Shown in pieces: positions 26,699 through 34,600 of a stretch of 64,000 bases of DNA. Numbering within the stretch: position 1 is the first letter of the stretch; each line of letters opens with the position of its first letter. Made by a program: the position numbers and the translations under genes. The stretch is from Streptococcus sp. CSL10205-OR2. Lineage in GTDB: Bacteria > Bacillota > Bacilli > Lactobacillales > Streptococcaceae. The stretch spans positions 62,001 to 126,000 of the forward strand of contig NZ_JAOTIN010000004.1 in assembly GCF_025660655.1 (NCBI RefSeq), given 5' to 3'. The notes below the pieces were generated by a model. That model did not search any database. It was given only the letters and a program-made list of their open reading frames with translations, and was not told the origin of the DNA.

Positions 26699-27469
26699 AT
26701 GAAAAAATCTGAAAAAGGCCTACACTTTTTACTAGATGTTTATGATTACCAAAATGCGTTTAAAATGGCTAGTCTTATGGATGATTTTTCCAGTGATTGT
26801 CTCTACATTTTGGAAATGCTTAAAGAACGTAGGGAATTAAATATTGATTTTCTCTACAAGCATCATGATAAAAATCAATCGATTAAACAAAACTATGGTC
26901 TCAATCTTGTTAGTCATTCAAAGATTGAAGAGACAATTCTTAACTACATTTTAGATTTAGAAGCTAAAATCAAAAATGGCCGAATCATTGATTTTGTCAG
27001 AAGTGTTAGTCCTATTCTTTACCGTTTGTTTATTAGAGTCTTGTTGAAAGAAATTCCTGATTTATTTGATTATGTTGAAAATTCGAGGTCAGATCGCTAT
27101 GATACTTGGCGGTTTGAAAAGATGAAAACGTCAAGTAATCAAACTATTCAAGCTTTTATTTCAAGAAGACGAGATTCCCGTGTCACATCAAGAAGTTTAG
27201 TTGACTTGATTTTAGTGTCTAATACGCCTGATGAGATCAAAGAAACGGTAGAACTACTCAGACAGTTTGAAAAATCAGTTAGAAATCCCTTATCACACCT
27301 GATAAGAGCTTTTGATGAAAAAGAATTACACAGAACTACTGGATTTTCTTCGAAACTCTTTCTTGAAAAAATTATTGATTTGGCTGAATATACTGGTTTA
27401 GAATACAACAGAAAAAAATTTTATTTTGATCAGATGAATCATTTTATTAAAAAGAAGTGGTTAACATAA
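26699..27469 (+). CDS. uncharacterised helical protein with HEPN-like motif
   Basis: A 256-residue, highly charged, mainly helical protein with no signal peptide or membrane helix. Residues 195-200 read R-N-P-L-S-H, an R-x4-H motif as in HEPN ribonuclease domains (the 6H domain of Csm6/Csx1 proteins); the flanking segments are predicted helical. No CARF or other sensory domain is evident. ATG 26699 lies one base after the deoD stop with no good ribosome site, so translation is probably coupled to deoD. Function is unknown; an RNA-cleaving role is inference from one motif. Confidence 0.7.
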   Translation: MKKSEKGLHFLLDVYDYQNAFKMASLMDDFSSDCLYILEMLKERRELNIDFLYKHHDKNQSIKQNYGLNLVSHSKIEETILNYILDLEAKIKNGRIIDFVRSVSPILYRLFIRVLLKEIPDLFDYVENSRSDRYDTWRFEKMKTSSNQTIQAFISRRRDSRVTSRSLVDLILVSNTPDEIKETVELLRQFEKSVRNPLSHLIRAFDEKELHRTTGFSSKLFLEKIIDLAEYTGLEYNRKKFYFDQMNHFIKKKWLT

Positions 27470-27495
27470 AAAAGCAGTGGCTTCACTGCTTTTTT
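27468..27495. terminator. bidirectional terminator between the deoD operon and cpsY
   Basis: AAAAAAGCAGTG-GCTT-CACTGCTTTTTT is a perfect symmetrical hairpin serving both convergent genes. Confidence 0.93.
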
Positions 27496-27497
27496 GT

Positions 27498-28403
27498 TTA
27501 TTCAAATTTGACTTCTTCAATGAGGTAATCGATGAACCGTTCTCCCATTTTTGACAGTAATGCTTTTTGATGGGTAATATAGACAACGTTTATCTCATCT
27601 TCAACATCCAAAGGAATGGAGATAATGTTATCCCCGTTTAGGTTGCTATTTAAAACACCGGTAGCAATAGTATAGCCATCAAGACCGATTAAGAGATTAA
27701 AGAGAGTGGCACGATCACTAACGACGATAGATTTTTTATGTGTTAGTTGTGACATAATCTCTTCAGAAAAATAAAAGGAATTGTGGAGACCTTGATCATA
27801 GCTGAAATACGGAGAATCTTCTAAATCTTTCAAGCTTAAGATTGTTTTGTTAGCCAGAGGATGTGATTTACTGATAAAGACATGAGGCTGTGTTTTAAAG
27901 AGACTTGTTGCCGTCAAATGATTATCCTCAAACAGTTTAGTTAAGACATCCTGATTGTACTTGTTTAAAAACAAAACACCAATTTCACTACGAAAGTTTT
28001 TCACATCATCAATGATTTCCCAGGTTCTCGTTTCTCTAAGAAACAACTCATAACGCGTCATATCCGTTTTCTTTAATAGAGACACAAAAGCATTGACAAC
28101 AAAAGCATAATGCTGTGAAGACACACTAAAAAGTTCTCGATTATTATTTGGAGATTTGTAACGTTCTTCAAGGAGAGCAGTCTGCTCGACAACCTGTCTA
28201 GCGTAAGAGAGAAATTCGACGCCATCTTTTGTCAGACGAATTCCTTTAGAATGTCTAAAAAAGATGGTTATTCCCATTTCTTTTTCTAAATCTCTAACAG
28301 CATTTGACAAACTAGGTTGAGTGATGTAAAGCTGTTTTGCAGCCTCATTCATGCTACCTGTTTCAACAATTTTTATAATGTAGTGTAGTTGTTGTATTCT
28401 CAT
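27498..28403 (-). CDS. cpsY: LysR-family capsule regulator
   Basis: A 301-residue LysR-type regulator. Winged helix: residues 1-60 (MRIQQLHYIIKIVETGSMNEAAKQL followed by YITQPSLSNAVRDLEKEMGI). Two-lobed co-inducer domain: about 90-295. Divergent placement against cpsA is conserved in GBS and S. iniae, where CpsY (MtaR) affects capsule, methionine uptake and survival in neutrophils. ATG 28403 has no Shine-Dalgarno and lies exactly six bases after TG-A-TAAAAT, so its mRNA is probably leaderless. A palindrome in the divergent promoter region is its likely operator. Confidence 0.94.
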   Translation of the reverse strand: MRIQQLHYIIKIVETGSMNEAAKQLYITQPSLSNAVRDLEKEMGITIFFRHSKGIRLTKDGVEFLSYARQVVEQTALLEERYKSPNNNRELFSVSSQHYAFVVNAFVSLLKKTDMTRYELFLRETRTWEIIDDVKNFRSEIGVLFLNKYNQDVLTKLFEDNHLTATSLFKTQPHVFISKSHPLANKTILSLKDLEDSPYFSYDQGLHNSFYFSEEIMSQLTHKKSIVVSDRATLFNLLIGLDGYTIATGVLNSNLNGDNIISIPLDVEDEINVVYITHQKALLSKMGERFIDYLIEEVKFE

Positions 28404-28409
28404 AACTCT

Positions 28410-28418
28410 ATTTTATCA
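28410..28418 (-). promoter_or_regulatory. extended -10 of cpsY (leaderless type)
   Basis: Minus-strand TG-A-TAAAAT, followed by AGAGTT and the cpsY ATG. Confidence 0.72.
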
Positions 28419-28478
28419 TAAATTAGAAAAGAAAAGAGTTTGTTACACTATCGTAAAAAAACTTGACATATGAAATAA

Positions 28479-28509
28479 AATTGCAAAATAACTGCAATTA
28501 TGCTATAAT
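28479..28509 (+). promoter_or_regulatory. capsule operon promoter with overlapping palindromic operator
   Basis: TTGCAA (28481-28486) and TATAAT (28504-28509) are spaced by 17 bp, and the -10 is extended (TGC-TATAAT). A perfect palindrome AATTGCA-N7-TGCAATT (28479-28499) covers the -35 and spacer. Such a dyad facing a divergent LysR gene is the natural CpsY site, although it does not follow a symmetrical T-N11-A rule. Binding would compete with or contact RNA polymerase directly. A TTGACA also sits at 28463-28468. Confidence 0.8.
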
Positions 28510-28524
28510 GGGAAGGAAAATTAT

Positions 28525-28539
28525 ATGCTGCCGAGGTAA
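28525..28539 (+). CDS. possible four-codon leader ORF (MLPR) before cpsA
   Basis: ATG CTG CCG AGG TAA, preceded by GGAAGGA at 8-9 nt spacing. Its AGG TAA end contains the GAGG ribosome site of cpsA, and its stop lies 5 nt before the cpsA ATG. It may couple or tune CpsA translation. The elements are seen; the role is inference, and chance is possible for so short a frame. Confidence 0.35.
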   Translation: MLPR

Positions 28540-28544
28540 GAAAA

Positions 28545-30008
28545 ATGTCTTATAGTTCTAGAAGAACTAAAAAAACGCCAACAAAGTCTTTTGATTATTT
28601 ACAAACTATTAATATTGCACTATTAGCCATTTGTTCTCTACTAAGTGGGCTATTTATTTTTAATTTCTTTAAATATAATATTTTGAGCATTAGATTTATT
28701 AATGTCATTATCATTTCGAGCCTGATTTTATTTTTACTAATTAGTCTCTTTTTAATTGTCAAAAAAAAGGCAAAAGTTTTTACTCTATTTTTATTATTAC
28801 TGTTATCAATCGCATCTGGTATAGGTTTATTTTTCACCAAATCAACGATTGATGTTTCTAATCGATTAAATGAAACGGCAAGCTATTCTGAAATCGAGAT
28901 GAGTGTTGTTGTTCCAAAAGATAGCGACATTACTGATGTGACTCAGTTAGATAATGTTTTAGCACCTTTAAATAATGATAAGACTAATATCGAAGCATTG
29001 ATTGATAATATTAAAACTGAGAAAAACAAGGTTTTGACGGTTGAAACAGTTGATTCTTATGCTGCAGCCTATGAAGCCCTTATGTCAGGCGAAAAACCGG
29101 CAATGATTATGAGTAATGCTTATGATAGTTTATTAGAAGTAAAACATACTAACTATGCGGAGAATCTTAAAACAATTTATACCTATAAGGTTGTTAAAAA
29201 AATTGAAAAGCCTGATAGTCATGTATCAAATACAGATTCTTTCAATATTTATATTAGTGGTATCGATACTTACGGTTCGATTTCTTCGGTATCACGTTCA
29301 GATGTTAATATTATTATGACGGTCAATCGAAAAACCAATAAAGTGTTACTCACCACAACTCCTAGAGATGCCTACGTACAAATTCCAGATGGCGGTAATA
29401 ATCAATATGATAAATTAACCCATGCTGGTATTTATGGTGTTGAAGCTTCCATTCATACTCTCGAAAATCTTTACGATATTAAGATTGATTACTACGCTAG
29501 AATTAACTTTACCTCATTCTTAAAATTAATTGACCTTCTTGGTGGTATTGAAGTTGAAAATGATCAAGCATTCTCAGCAGGTTCCTATGACTTTCCAGTC
29601 GGTAAAATTCAAATGACTTCTGATATGGCTTTTGTTTTTGTCAGAGAACGTTATTCTCTTGAAAATGGTGATAAGGATCGTGGTAGAAATCAGACTAAGG
29701 TCATTGCAGCTATTATTGATAAATTAAGTTCTGTTAATGCTATTACTAATTATACGAATATTATCAATGGTATTGGTGATTCAATACAAACTGATATGCC
29801 TCTTGAAACAATGATGGGATTAGCAAATGATCAGTTAAGTACAAAAGGACACTATTCAGTTTTATCACAATCAGTTGATGGGACAGGCTCAACCGGTGAA
29901 TTACCATCTTATGCGATGCCCTCAGCAAGCTTATATATGTTATCTCTTGATGAGAATAGCCTAGCAAATGCAAAATTGGCAATAAAAAACACGATGGAGG
30001 GCAATTAA
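28545..30008 (+). CDS. cpsA: LytR-CpsA-Psr family capsule ligase/regulator
   Basis: CpsA attaches capsular or related polymers from undecaprenyl-pyrophosphate to peptidoglycan at the outer face of the membrane. The 487-residue protein has three N-terminal membrane helices (about 22-43, 50-70, 75-95), an accessory domain (110-220) and the LCP domain (about 230-450) with SRSDVNIIMTVN, TTPRDAYVQIP and RINFTSFLKLIDLLGG, plus the Arg-rich FVRERYSLENGDKDRGRNQ. It is the first gene of the capsule operon; the next ATG follows its stop without a gap. Confidence 0.95.
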   Translation: MSYSSRRTKKTPTKSFDYLQTINIALLAICSLLSGLFIFNFFKYNILSIRFINVIIISSLILFLLISLFLIVKKKAKVFTLFLLLLLSIASGIGLFFTKSTIDVSNRLNETASYSEIEMSVVVPKDSDITDVTQLDNVLAPLNNDKTNIEALIDNIKTEKNKVLTVETVDSYAAAYEALMSGEKPAMIMSNAYDSLLEVKHTNYAENLKTIYTYKVVKKIEKPDSHVSNTDSFNIYISGIDTYGSISSVSRSDVNIIMTVNRKTNKVLLTTTPRDAYVQIPDGGNNQYDKLTHAGIYGVEASIHTLENLYDIKIDYYARINFTSFLKLIDLLGGIEVENDQAFSAGSYDFPVGKIQMTSDMAFVFVRERYSLENGDKDRGRNQTKVIAAIIDKLSSVNAITNYTNIINGIGDSIQTDMPLETMMGLANDQLSTKGHYSVLSQSVDGTGSTGELPSYAMPSASLYMLSLDENSLANAKLAIKNTMEGN

Positions 30009-30740
30009 ATGATTGATGTGCATTCACATATCATCTTCGATGTTGATGATGGTCCCTCAACACTTGAAGAAAGTGTTTCACTGTTAAAGTTGGCATATTC
30101 ACAAGGTGTTAGAAAAGTTGTTTCAACGTCTCATCGAAGAAAGGGTATGTTTGAAACACCTGAAGAAAAAATCGCTAAAAATTTTCAAATCGTTAAAGAA
30201 ACGATGAAAGAAATTCGACCTAATCTAGAACTTTATTATGGTGGTGAACTATACTACTCTTTTGATGTTCAAAAAGGATTGGAAGAAAAAAGAATTCCCA
30301 CAATGAACAATACGCGTTTTGCTCTCATTGAGTTTAGTTCTGGAACTCCTTGGAAAGAGATTCACTCGGCATTGTCCAATGTTCTTATGCTCGGGATAAC
30401 GCCTCTAGTGGCACATATTGAACGCTATAATGCTCTTGAGTTCGATGAAAAAAGAGTTAAAGAAATTATCAATATGGGTTGCTATACACAAATCAACAGT
30501 TCAAATGTTTTGAAACCAAAGTTATTTGGTGACAAGTATAAAATTTATAAAAAGAGAGCCAAATTCTTCTTAGAAAAAGATTTGGTTCACTGTGTTGCAA
30601 GTGATATGCACAATACCGATGTGCGACCACCCTACATGAAAGAAGCCTATGCCCAAATCAAAAAAGATTATGGTAAAAAAAAGGCTGACGAGTTGTTTAT
30701 TATCAATCCAGGTACATTATTAGAAGATGACTATATTTAG
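30009..30740 (+). CDS. cpsB: PHP-type protein-tyrosine phosphatase CpsB
   Basis: CpsB is the Mn-dependent phosphatase that removes phosphate from the tyrosine kinase CpsD and so tunes capsule length and amount. The 243-residue protein shows the PHP metal ligands: MIDVHSHIIFDVDDGP (H5, H7), STSHRR, GGELYY (Glu), ALIEFSS, HIERY and ASDMHN. ATG 30009 abuts the cpsA stop, with GGAGGG 5-6 nt upstream. Confidence 0.96.
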   Translation: MIDVHSHIIFDVDDGPSTLEESVSLLKLAYSQGVRKVVSTSHRRKGMFETPEEKIAKNFQIVKETMKEIRPNLELYYGGELYYSFDVQKGLEEKRIPTMNNTRFALIEFSSGTPWKEIHSALSNVLMLGITPLVAHIERYNALEFDEKRVKEIINMGCYTQINSSNVLKPKLFGDKYKIYKKRAKFFLEKDLVHCVASDMHNTDVRPPYMKEAYAQIKKDYGKKKADELFIINPGTLLEDDYI

Positions 30741-30748
30741 GAGGAAAA

Positions 30749-31441
30749 ATGGAAAAGAAAGATAACGGTCAGATTGAAATTGATATTTTATTTCTGCTTA
30801 GAAAAATTTGGAGTAGAAAATTTTTAATTTTACTAGTGGCATCGCTGTTAGCGACGATAATGCTAGTGGTTAATATTTTCTTGATTAAACCAACATATAC
30901 TTCAACAACACGCATCTATGTTGTTAATCAAAATGCTGATGCTAGTATTACAACACAGGATTTACAAGCTGGTGATTACTTGGTAAAAGACTATAAAGAA
31001 ATCATCACATCAAGCAATGTCATGTCTACAGTGATTGAAAATGAAGGTTTAGATTATTCTATCGATACTCTTTCTAAAAAGATTACATTAGACATTCCTG
31101 CAAATACACGTATTATTTCTATTTCAGCAAGCGATCAAGATCCGCTTGAAGCTAGTCAATTAGCCAATACAGTTCGTGAAATTGCAGCTCAAAAAATTAA
31201 AGATGTTACTAAGGTTGAAGATGTGACAGTGTTAGAGGTAGCTAAACCATCAAACACACCATCATCTCCACAAATAAGACGTAATACTATGATGGCTTTC
31301 TTAGCTGGTGGTTTTTTGACAACAATGATTGTTTTAGCTGTTGAATTATTTGACGATCGTGTGAAGCGTCCAGAAGATATTGAAGAAGTTCTCGGGATGA
31401 CCCTTCTTGGTGTTATACCCTCAGTTGATAAGTTGAAATAG
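30749..31441 (+). CDS. cpsC: capsule chain-length regulator / kinase activator (Wzd type)
   Basis: CpsC is the membrane co-polymerase partner that activates CpsD and sets chain length. The 230-residue protein has two membrane helices (about 25-47 and 178-200) enclosing the Wzz domain, with the proline-rich exit AKPSNTPSSPQIRR before the second helix and a short cytoplasmic tail that engages CpsD. TAGGAGG precedes ATG 30749, 8 nt after cpsB. Confidence 0.95.
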   Translation: MEKKDNGQIEIDILFLLRKIWSRKFLILLVASLLATIMLVVNIFLIKPTYTSTTRIYVVNQNADASITTQDLQAGDYLVKDYKEIITSSNVMSTVIENEGLDYSIDTLSKKITLDIPANTRIISISASDQDPLEASQLANTVREIAAQKIKDVTKVEDVTVLEVAKPSNTPSSPQIRRNTMMAFLAGGFLTTMIVLAVELFDDRVKRPEDIEEVLGMTLLGVIPSVDKLK

Positions 31442-31450
31442 GAGTCGTAA

Positions 31451-32176
31451 ATGGCACAGTTAGAATTAGTAAGACAAAAAGCTTTATTAGTTAAAAAGAC
31501 CGAAGAATACTATAACTCTATTCGTACAAACATTCAATTTAGTGGGAGTGATATCAAGACCATTGTTATTACATCCGTTCAACCTAATGAAGGAAAGAGT
31601 ACCACATCTGTTAATTTAGCTATCTCAATGGCACGATCAGGCTATAAAACACTTTTGATTGATGCAGATACTAGAAACTCAGTTATGTCAGGAACATTTA
31701 AGGCGAAGTCAAAAGTACTTGGATTGACAAATTACTTGTCTGGTCATTGTGAATTATCAGAAATTATTTGTGATACTAATGTTGAAAACTTGATGGTTAT
31801 TCCAGCGGGTCAAGTACCCCCTAATCCAACCAGTTTATTACAAAATAAACATTTTACACAATTAATTGAACTATCTCGTTCTGTCTATGATTATATTATT
31901 ATTGACTCACCACCGATTGGACTTGTCATTGATGCCGCAATCATTGCTCAAAAGTGTGATGCCAGTATCATTGTGACAGAAGCAGGTTCTGTTAAACGAC
32001 GTTTTGTTCAAAAAGCCAAAGATCAAATGGAACAAAGTGGTGCACAATTCCTAGGTGTTATTCTAAACAAAGTTGATTCAACTCTAGAGCAGTATGGGGC
32101 CTATGGTGCTTACGGCGATTATGGTAATCAATCTAGAAAATCTGAGAAGAAATCTTTACTTAAAAGAAGAAGTTAG
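31451..32176 (+). CDS. cpsD: capsule tyrosine autokinase (Wze type)
   Basis: A BY-kinase acting with CpsC. In 241 residues: Walker [16 protein letters not shown] (near 44-58), Walker A' [11 protein letters not shown], Walker [11 protein letters not shown], and a tyrosine cluster [11 protein letters not shown] near the C-terminus, the autophosphorylation site and CpsB substrate. The complete cpsBCD phosphorelay implies Wzy-dependent polymerisation, matching the wzy and wzx genes downstream. Confidence 0.96.
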   Translation: MAQLELVRQKALLVKKTEEYYNSIRTNIQFSGSDIKTIVITSVQPNEGKSTTSVNLAISMARSGYKTLLIDADTRNSVMSGTFKAKSKVLGLTNYLSGHCELSEIICDTNVENLMVIPAGQVPPNPTSLLQNKHFTQLIELSRSVYDYIIIDSPPIGLVIDAAIIAQKCDASIIVTEAGSVKRRFVQKAKDQMEQSGAQFLGVILNKVDSTLEQYGAYGAYGDYGNQSRKSEKKSLLKRRS

Positions 32177-32194
32177 AAACAAGAGGGAGGTATC

Positions 32195-33991
32195 ATGAAA
32201 CGTTCAACAAAAAAAATTATTTTAATTATTGTTGATTTTTTAATGATATTCTGTACACTAAGTACATCACTTCAATTTTTAGAAGTCATTGCAGAAATTA
32301 CTCCAAAATATTTTTTATTCTCATTAATCATTATTTCCCTAGTTTATTTCGCTACAGGTTTTTATCTTAAAATTTATTCAATCCTAACGAGATATACTGA
32401 TTATCGAGCGATAGCCAATATCTGTATTGCACTCTTGTCATCACATTTTGCTCTCTTAATATTATCTTTTCTTTTCTTTAAAGCATTTAGTTTACGATTT
32501 ATCTTTTTATCACTTATCTTTTCCTTGATTTTAGTCACTACTCCAAGACTAGTTTGGCGAATTATTCATACTAAAAAGGAACGAATCGGAGAAAAGAATA
32601 AAAGACCTCTAAGAACATTAGTTGTAGGAGCAGGATCTGGTGGAAGCTTATTTATCAGTACTGTCTTGCAAAATTCCAATGATATTGATATTGTTGGTAT
32701 CATTGATGGTGATCCCAATAAGTTAAATACCTATGTTCACGGGAAAAAAGTACTTGGTAATCGCAATGATATTGCTAGAATTGCTGGCGAACTTGACATT
32801 GACCAAGTAACTATTGCCATTCCAAGCTTGTCTGGGTCTGAAAGAGAAAAAATTGTCGACATCTGTAATGAACTTGGTATCGTCGTTAATACCATGCCTA
32901 GTGTCGAAGAAATCATCATGGGAAATGTTTCTGTTGGTGCTTTAAAAGAAATTGATGTTTCAGATTTACTGGGCAGAAAAGAAGTAATGTTAGACCAGAC
33001 AAAACTCGGTAACTATTTCGATGATAAAACGATTCTCGTGACAGGTGCAGGAGGCTCCATTGGATCTGAAATATGTCGCCAAGTATTAAAATTTCATCCT
33101 AAACGACTTTTATTGTTAGGTCACGGAGAGAACTCTATCTATCAAATAAATCGTGAAGTGTCAGCCAAATATTCCAAATACACTGAAATTAAACCTTTGA
33201 TTGCTGATATTCAAGATAGACAATTGATGTTTCACCTCATGCAAGAGTATAAACCCGATATTGTCTATCATGCTGCAGCTCATAAACATGTTCCTATGAT
33301 GGAATATAATCCCAGAGAAGCCGTTAAAAATAATATCTTTGGCACTAAAAACGTTGCAGAAGCTGCTAAAGCAGCAAGAGTTTCCAAGTTTGTCATGATT
33401 TCTACAGATAAAGCTGTCAATCCACCAAATGTCATGGGTGCGACAAAACGTGTCGCTGAAATGATTGTAACCGGATTAAATGATAATAAAGGCACTCAAT
33501 TTGCAGCCGTTCGTTTTGGCAATGTTCTAGGTAGTCGTGGTAGTGTTGTGCCACTCTTTAAAGAGCAAATTAAAAAAGGTGGTCCCGTTACCGTCACAGA
33601 TTTTCGCATGACACGTTATTTTATGACAATCCCAGAAGCCAGTCGTCTCGTTATTCAAGCAGGTTATCTGGCAAAAGGTGGCGAAATTTTCGTTTTGGAT
33701 ATGGGTGAACCTGTTCAAATACTAGAATTGGCTAAGAAAGTTATTAAACTTAGTGGTTACAATGAGGGTGAAATTGAGATTGTAGAATCTGGTATTCGTC
33801 CCGGTGAAAAACTTTACGAAGAGTTGCTTTCAAAAGACGAGCGTGTAAGCGAACAAATCTATGAAAAAATATTTGTCGGTAAAGTGACTAATAAGGAGAT
33901 GAGTGTAGTCTCTCAATTTATCGACGAATTACTAATCAAAAACGACAAAGATCTTAAAGAGAGTCTTGTCGCATTTGCAAAACAGGAGTAA
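32195..33991 (+). CDS. membrane UDP-GlcNAc 4,6-dehydratase, PglF/WbpM/CapD-like
   Basis: A 598-residue protein with four membrane helices (within residues 8-120), a first Rossmann segment (TLVVGAGSGGSLFI near 146) and the catalytic SDR domain (from about 280: ILVTGAGGSIGSEICRQVL). The active site reads STDKAVNPPNVMGATKR, with Met in place of the usual Tyr of the YxxxK pair, as in this dehydratase class. These enzymes make UDP-4-keto-6-deoxy-GlcNAc. With the phosphosugar transferase and reductase that follow, it points to a 6-deoxy-HexNAc first sugar. Confidence 0.9.
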   Translation: MKRSTKKIILIIVDFLMIFCTLSTSLQFLEVIAEITPKYFLFSLIIISLVYFATGFYLKIYSILTRYTDYRAIANICIALLSSHFALLILSFLFFKAFSLRFIFLSLIFSLILVTTPRLVWRIIHTKKERIGEKNKRPLRTLVVGAGSGGSLFISTVLQNSNDIDIVGIIDGDPNKLNTYVHGKKVLGNRNDIARIAGELDIDQVTIAIPSLSGSEREKIVDICNELGIVVNTMPSVEEIIMGNVSVGALKEIDVSDLLGRKEVMLDQTKLGNYFDDKTILVTGAGGSIGSEICRQVLKFHPKRLLLLGHGENSIYQINREVSAKYSKYTEIKPLIADIQDRQLMFHLMQEYKPDIVYHAAAHKHVPMMEYNPREAVKNNIFGTKNVAEAAKAARVSKFVMISTDKAVNPPNVMGATKRVAEMIVTGLNDNKGTQFAAVRFGNVLGSRGSVVPLFKEQIKKGGPVTVTDFRMTRYFMTIPEASRLVIQAGYLAKGGEIFVLDMGEPVQILELAKKVIKLSGYNEGEIEIVESGIRPGEKLYEELLSKDERVSEQIYEKIFVGKVTNKEMSVVSQFIDELLIKNDKDLKESLVAFAKQE

Positions 33992-33997
33992 AAAAGG

Positions 33998-34600
33998 ATG
34001 TATCCAATTATCAAAAGAATATTAGATATCATCATTTCTGGACTAGCTATTATCATCCTAAGCCCTGTATTTCTATTACTGGCTTTACTAATAAAACTTG
34101 ACTCAAAGGGTCCAATTTTATTCAAACAAAAACGTGTTGGAAAAAATAAAAAGCATTTCATGATTTATAAGTTTCGAAGCATGTATGTTGATGCCCCTTC
34201 GGATATGCCAACTCATCTATTAAAAGATCCAAATAGTATGATAACAAAGATAGGTGCTTTTTTAAGAAAAACGAGTTTAGATGAACTACCTCAACTTTTT
34301 AATATTTTTAAAGGTGAAATGGCTATTGTTGGACCTAGACCTGCTTTGTGGAATCAATATGATTTGATTTCTGAAAGAGATAAATATCAGGCAAATGATA
34401 TTCGTCCAGGTTTAACTGGTTGGGCTCAAATAAATGGGCGTGATGAATTGGAAATTGAAGAAAAGTCAAAATTAGATGGTTACTATGTTCAACACATGAC
34501 TCTTTTAATGGATATAAAATGCTTTTTTGGAACTTTTATTTCAGTGATTAAAAGTGATGGTGTTGTTGAAGGTGGAACTGGACAAAAGAAGGATAAGTAG
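33998..34600 (+). CDS. initiating phosphosugar transferase, PglC-like
   Basis: A small (200-residue) monotopic phosphoglycosyltransferase that moves sugar-1-phosphate from UDP-sugar to undecaprenyl phosphate, starting each repeat unit. It has one reentrant N-terminal helix (about 10-30), FKQKRVGKNKKHFMIYKFRSM, the catalytic Asp-Glu in LDELPQLFNIFKGEMAIVGPRP, and RPGLTGWAQINGRD. It lacks the extra membrane helices of the glucose-1-phosphate transferases (CpsE/WchA) of many streptococci. Its neighbours suggest UDP-QuiNAc or a related sugar as donor (inference). Confidence 0.92.
   Translation: MYPIIKRILDIIISGLAIIILSPVFLLLALLIKLDSKGPILFKQKRVGKNKKHFMIYKFRSMYVDAPSDMPTHLLKDPNSMITKIGAFLRKTSLDELPQLFNIFKGEMAIVGPRPALWNQYDLISERDKYQANDIRPGLTGWAQINGRDELEIEEKSKLDGYYVQHMTLLMDIKCFFGTFISVIKSDGVVEGGTGQKKDK

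Noticed and set aside
26699-27469. CRISPR-Cas locus suggested by a Csm6-like HEPN motif
   Set aside because: No repeat-spacer array, no cas gene and no CARF domain in the window; the neighbours are nucleoside phosphorylases and a capsule regulator.
28463-28468. TTGACA as the -35 of the capsule promoter
   Set aside because: Spacing to TATAAT at 28504 is 35 bp; TTGCAA at 28481 gives the correct 17 bp.
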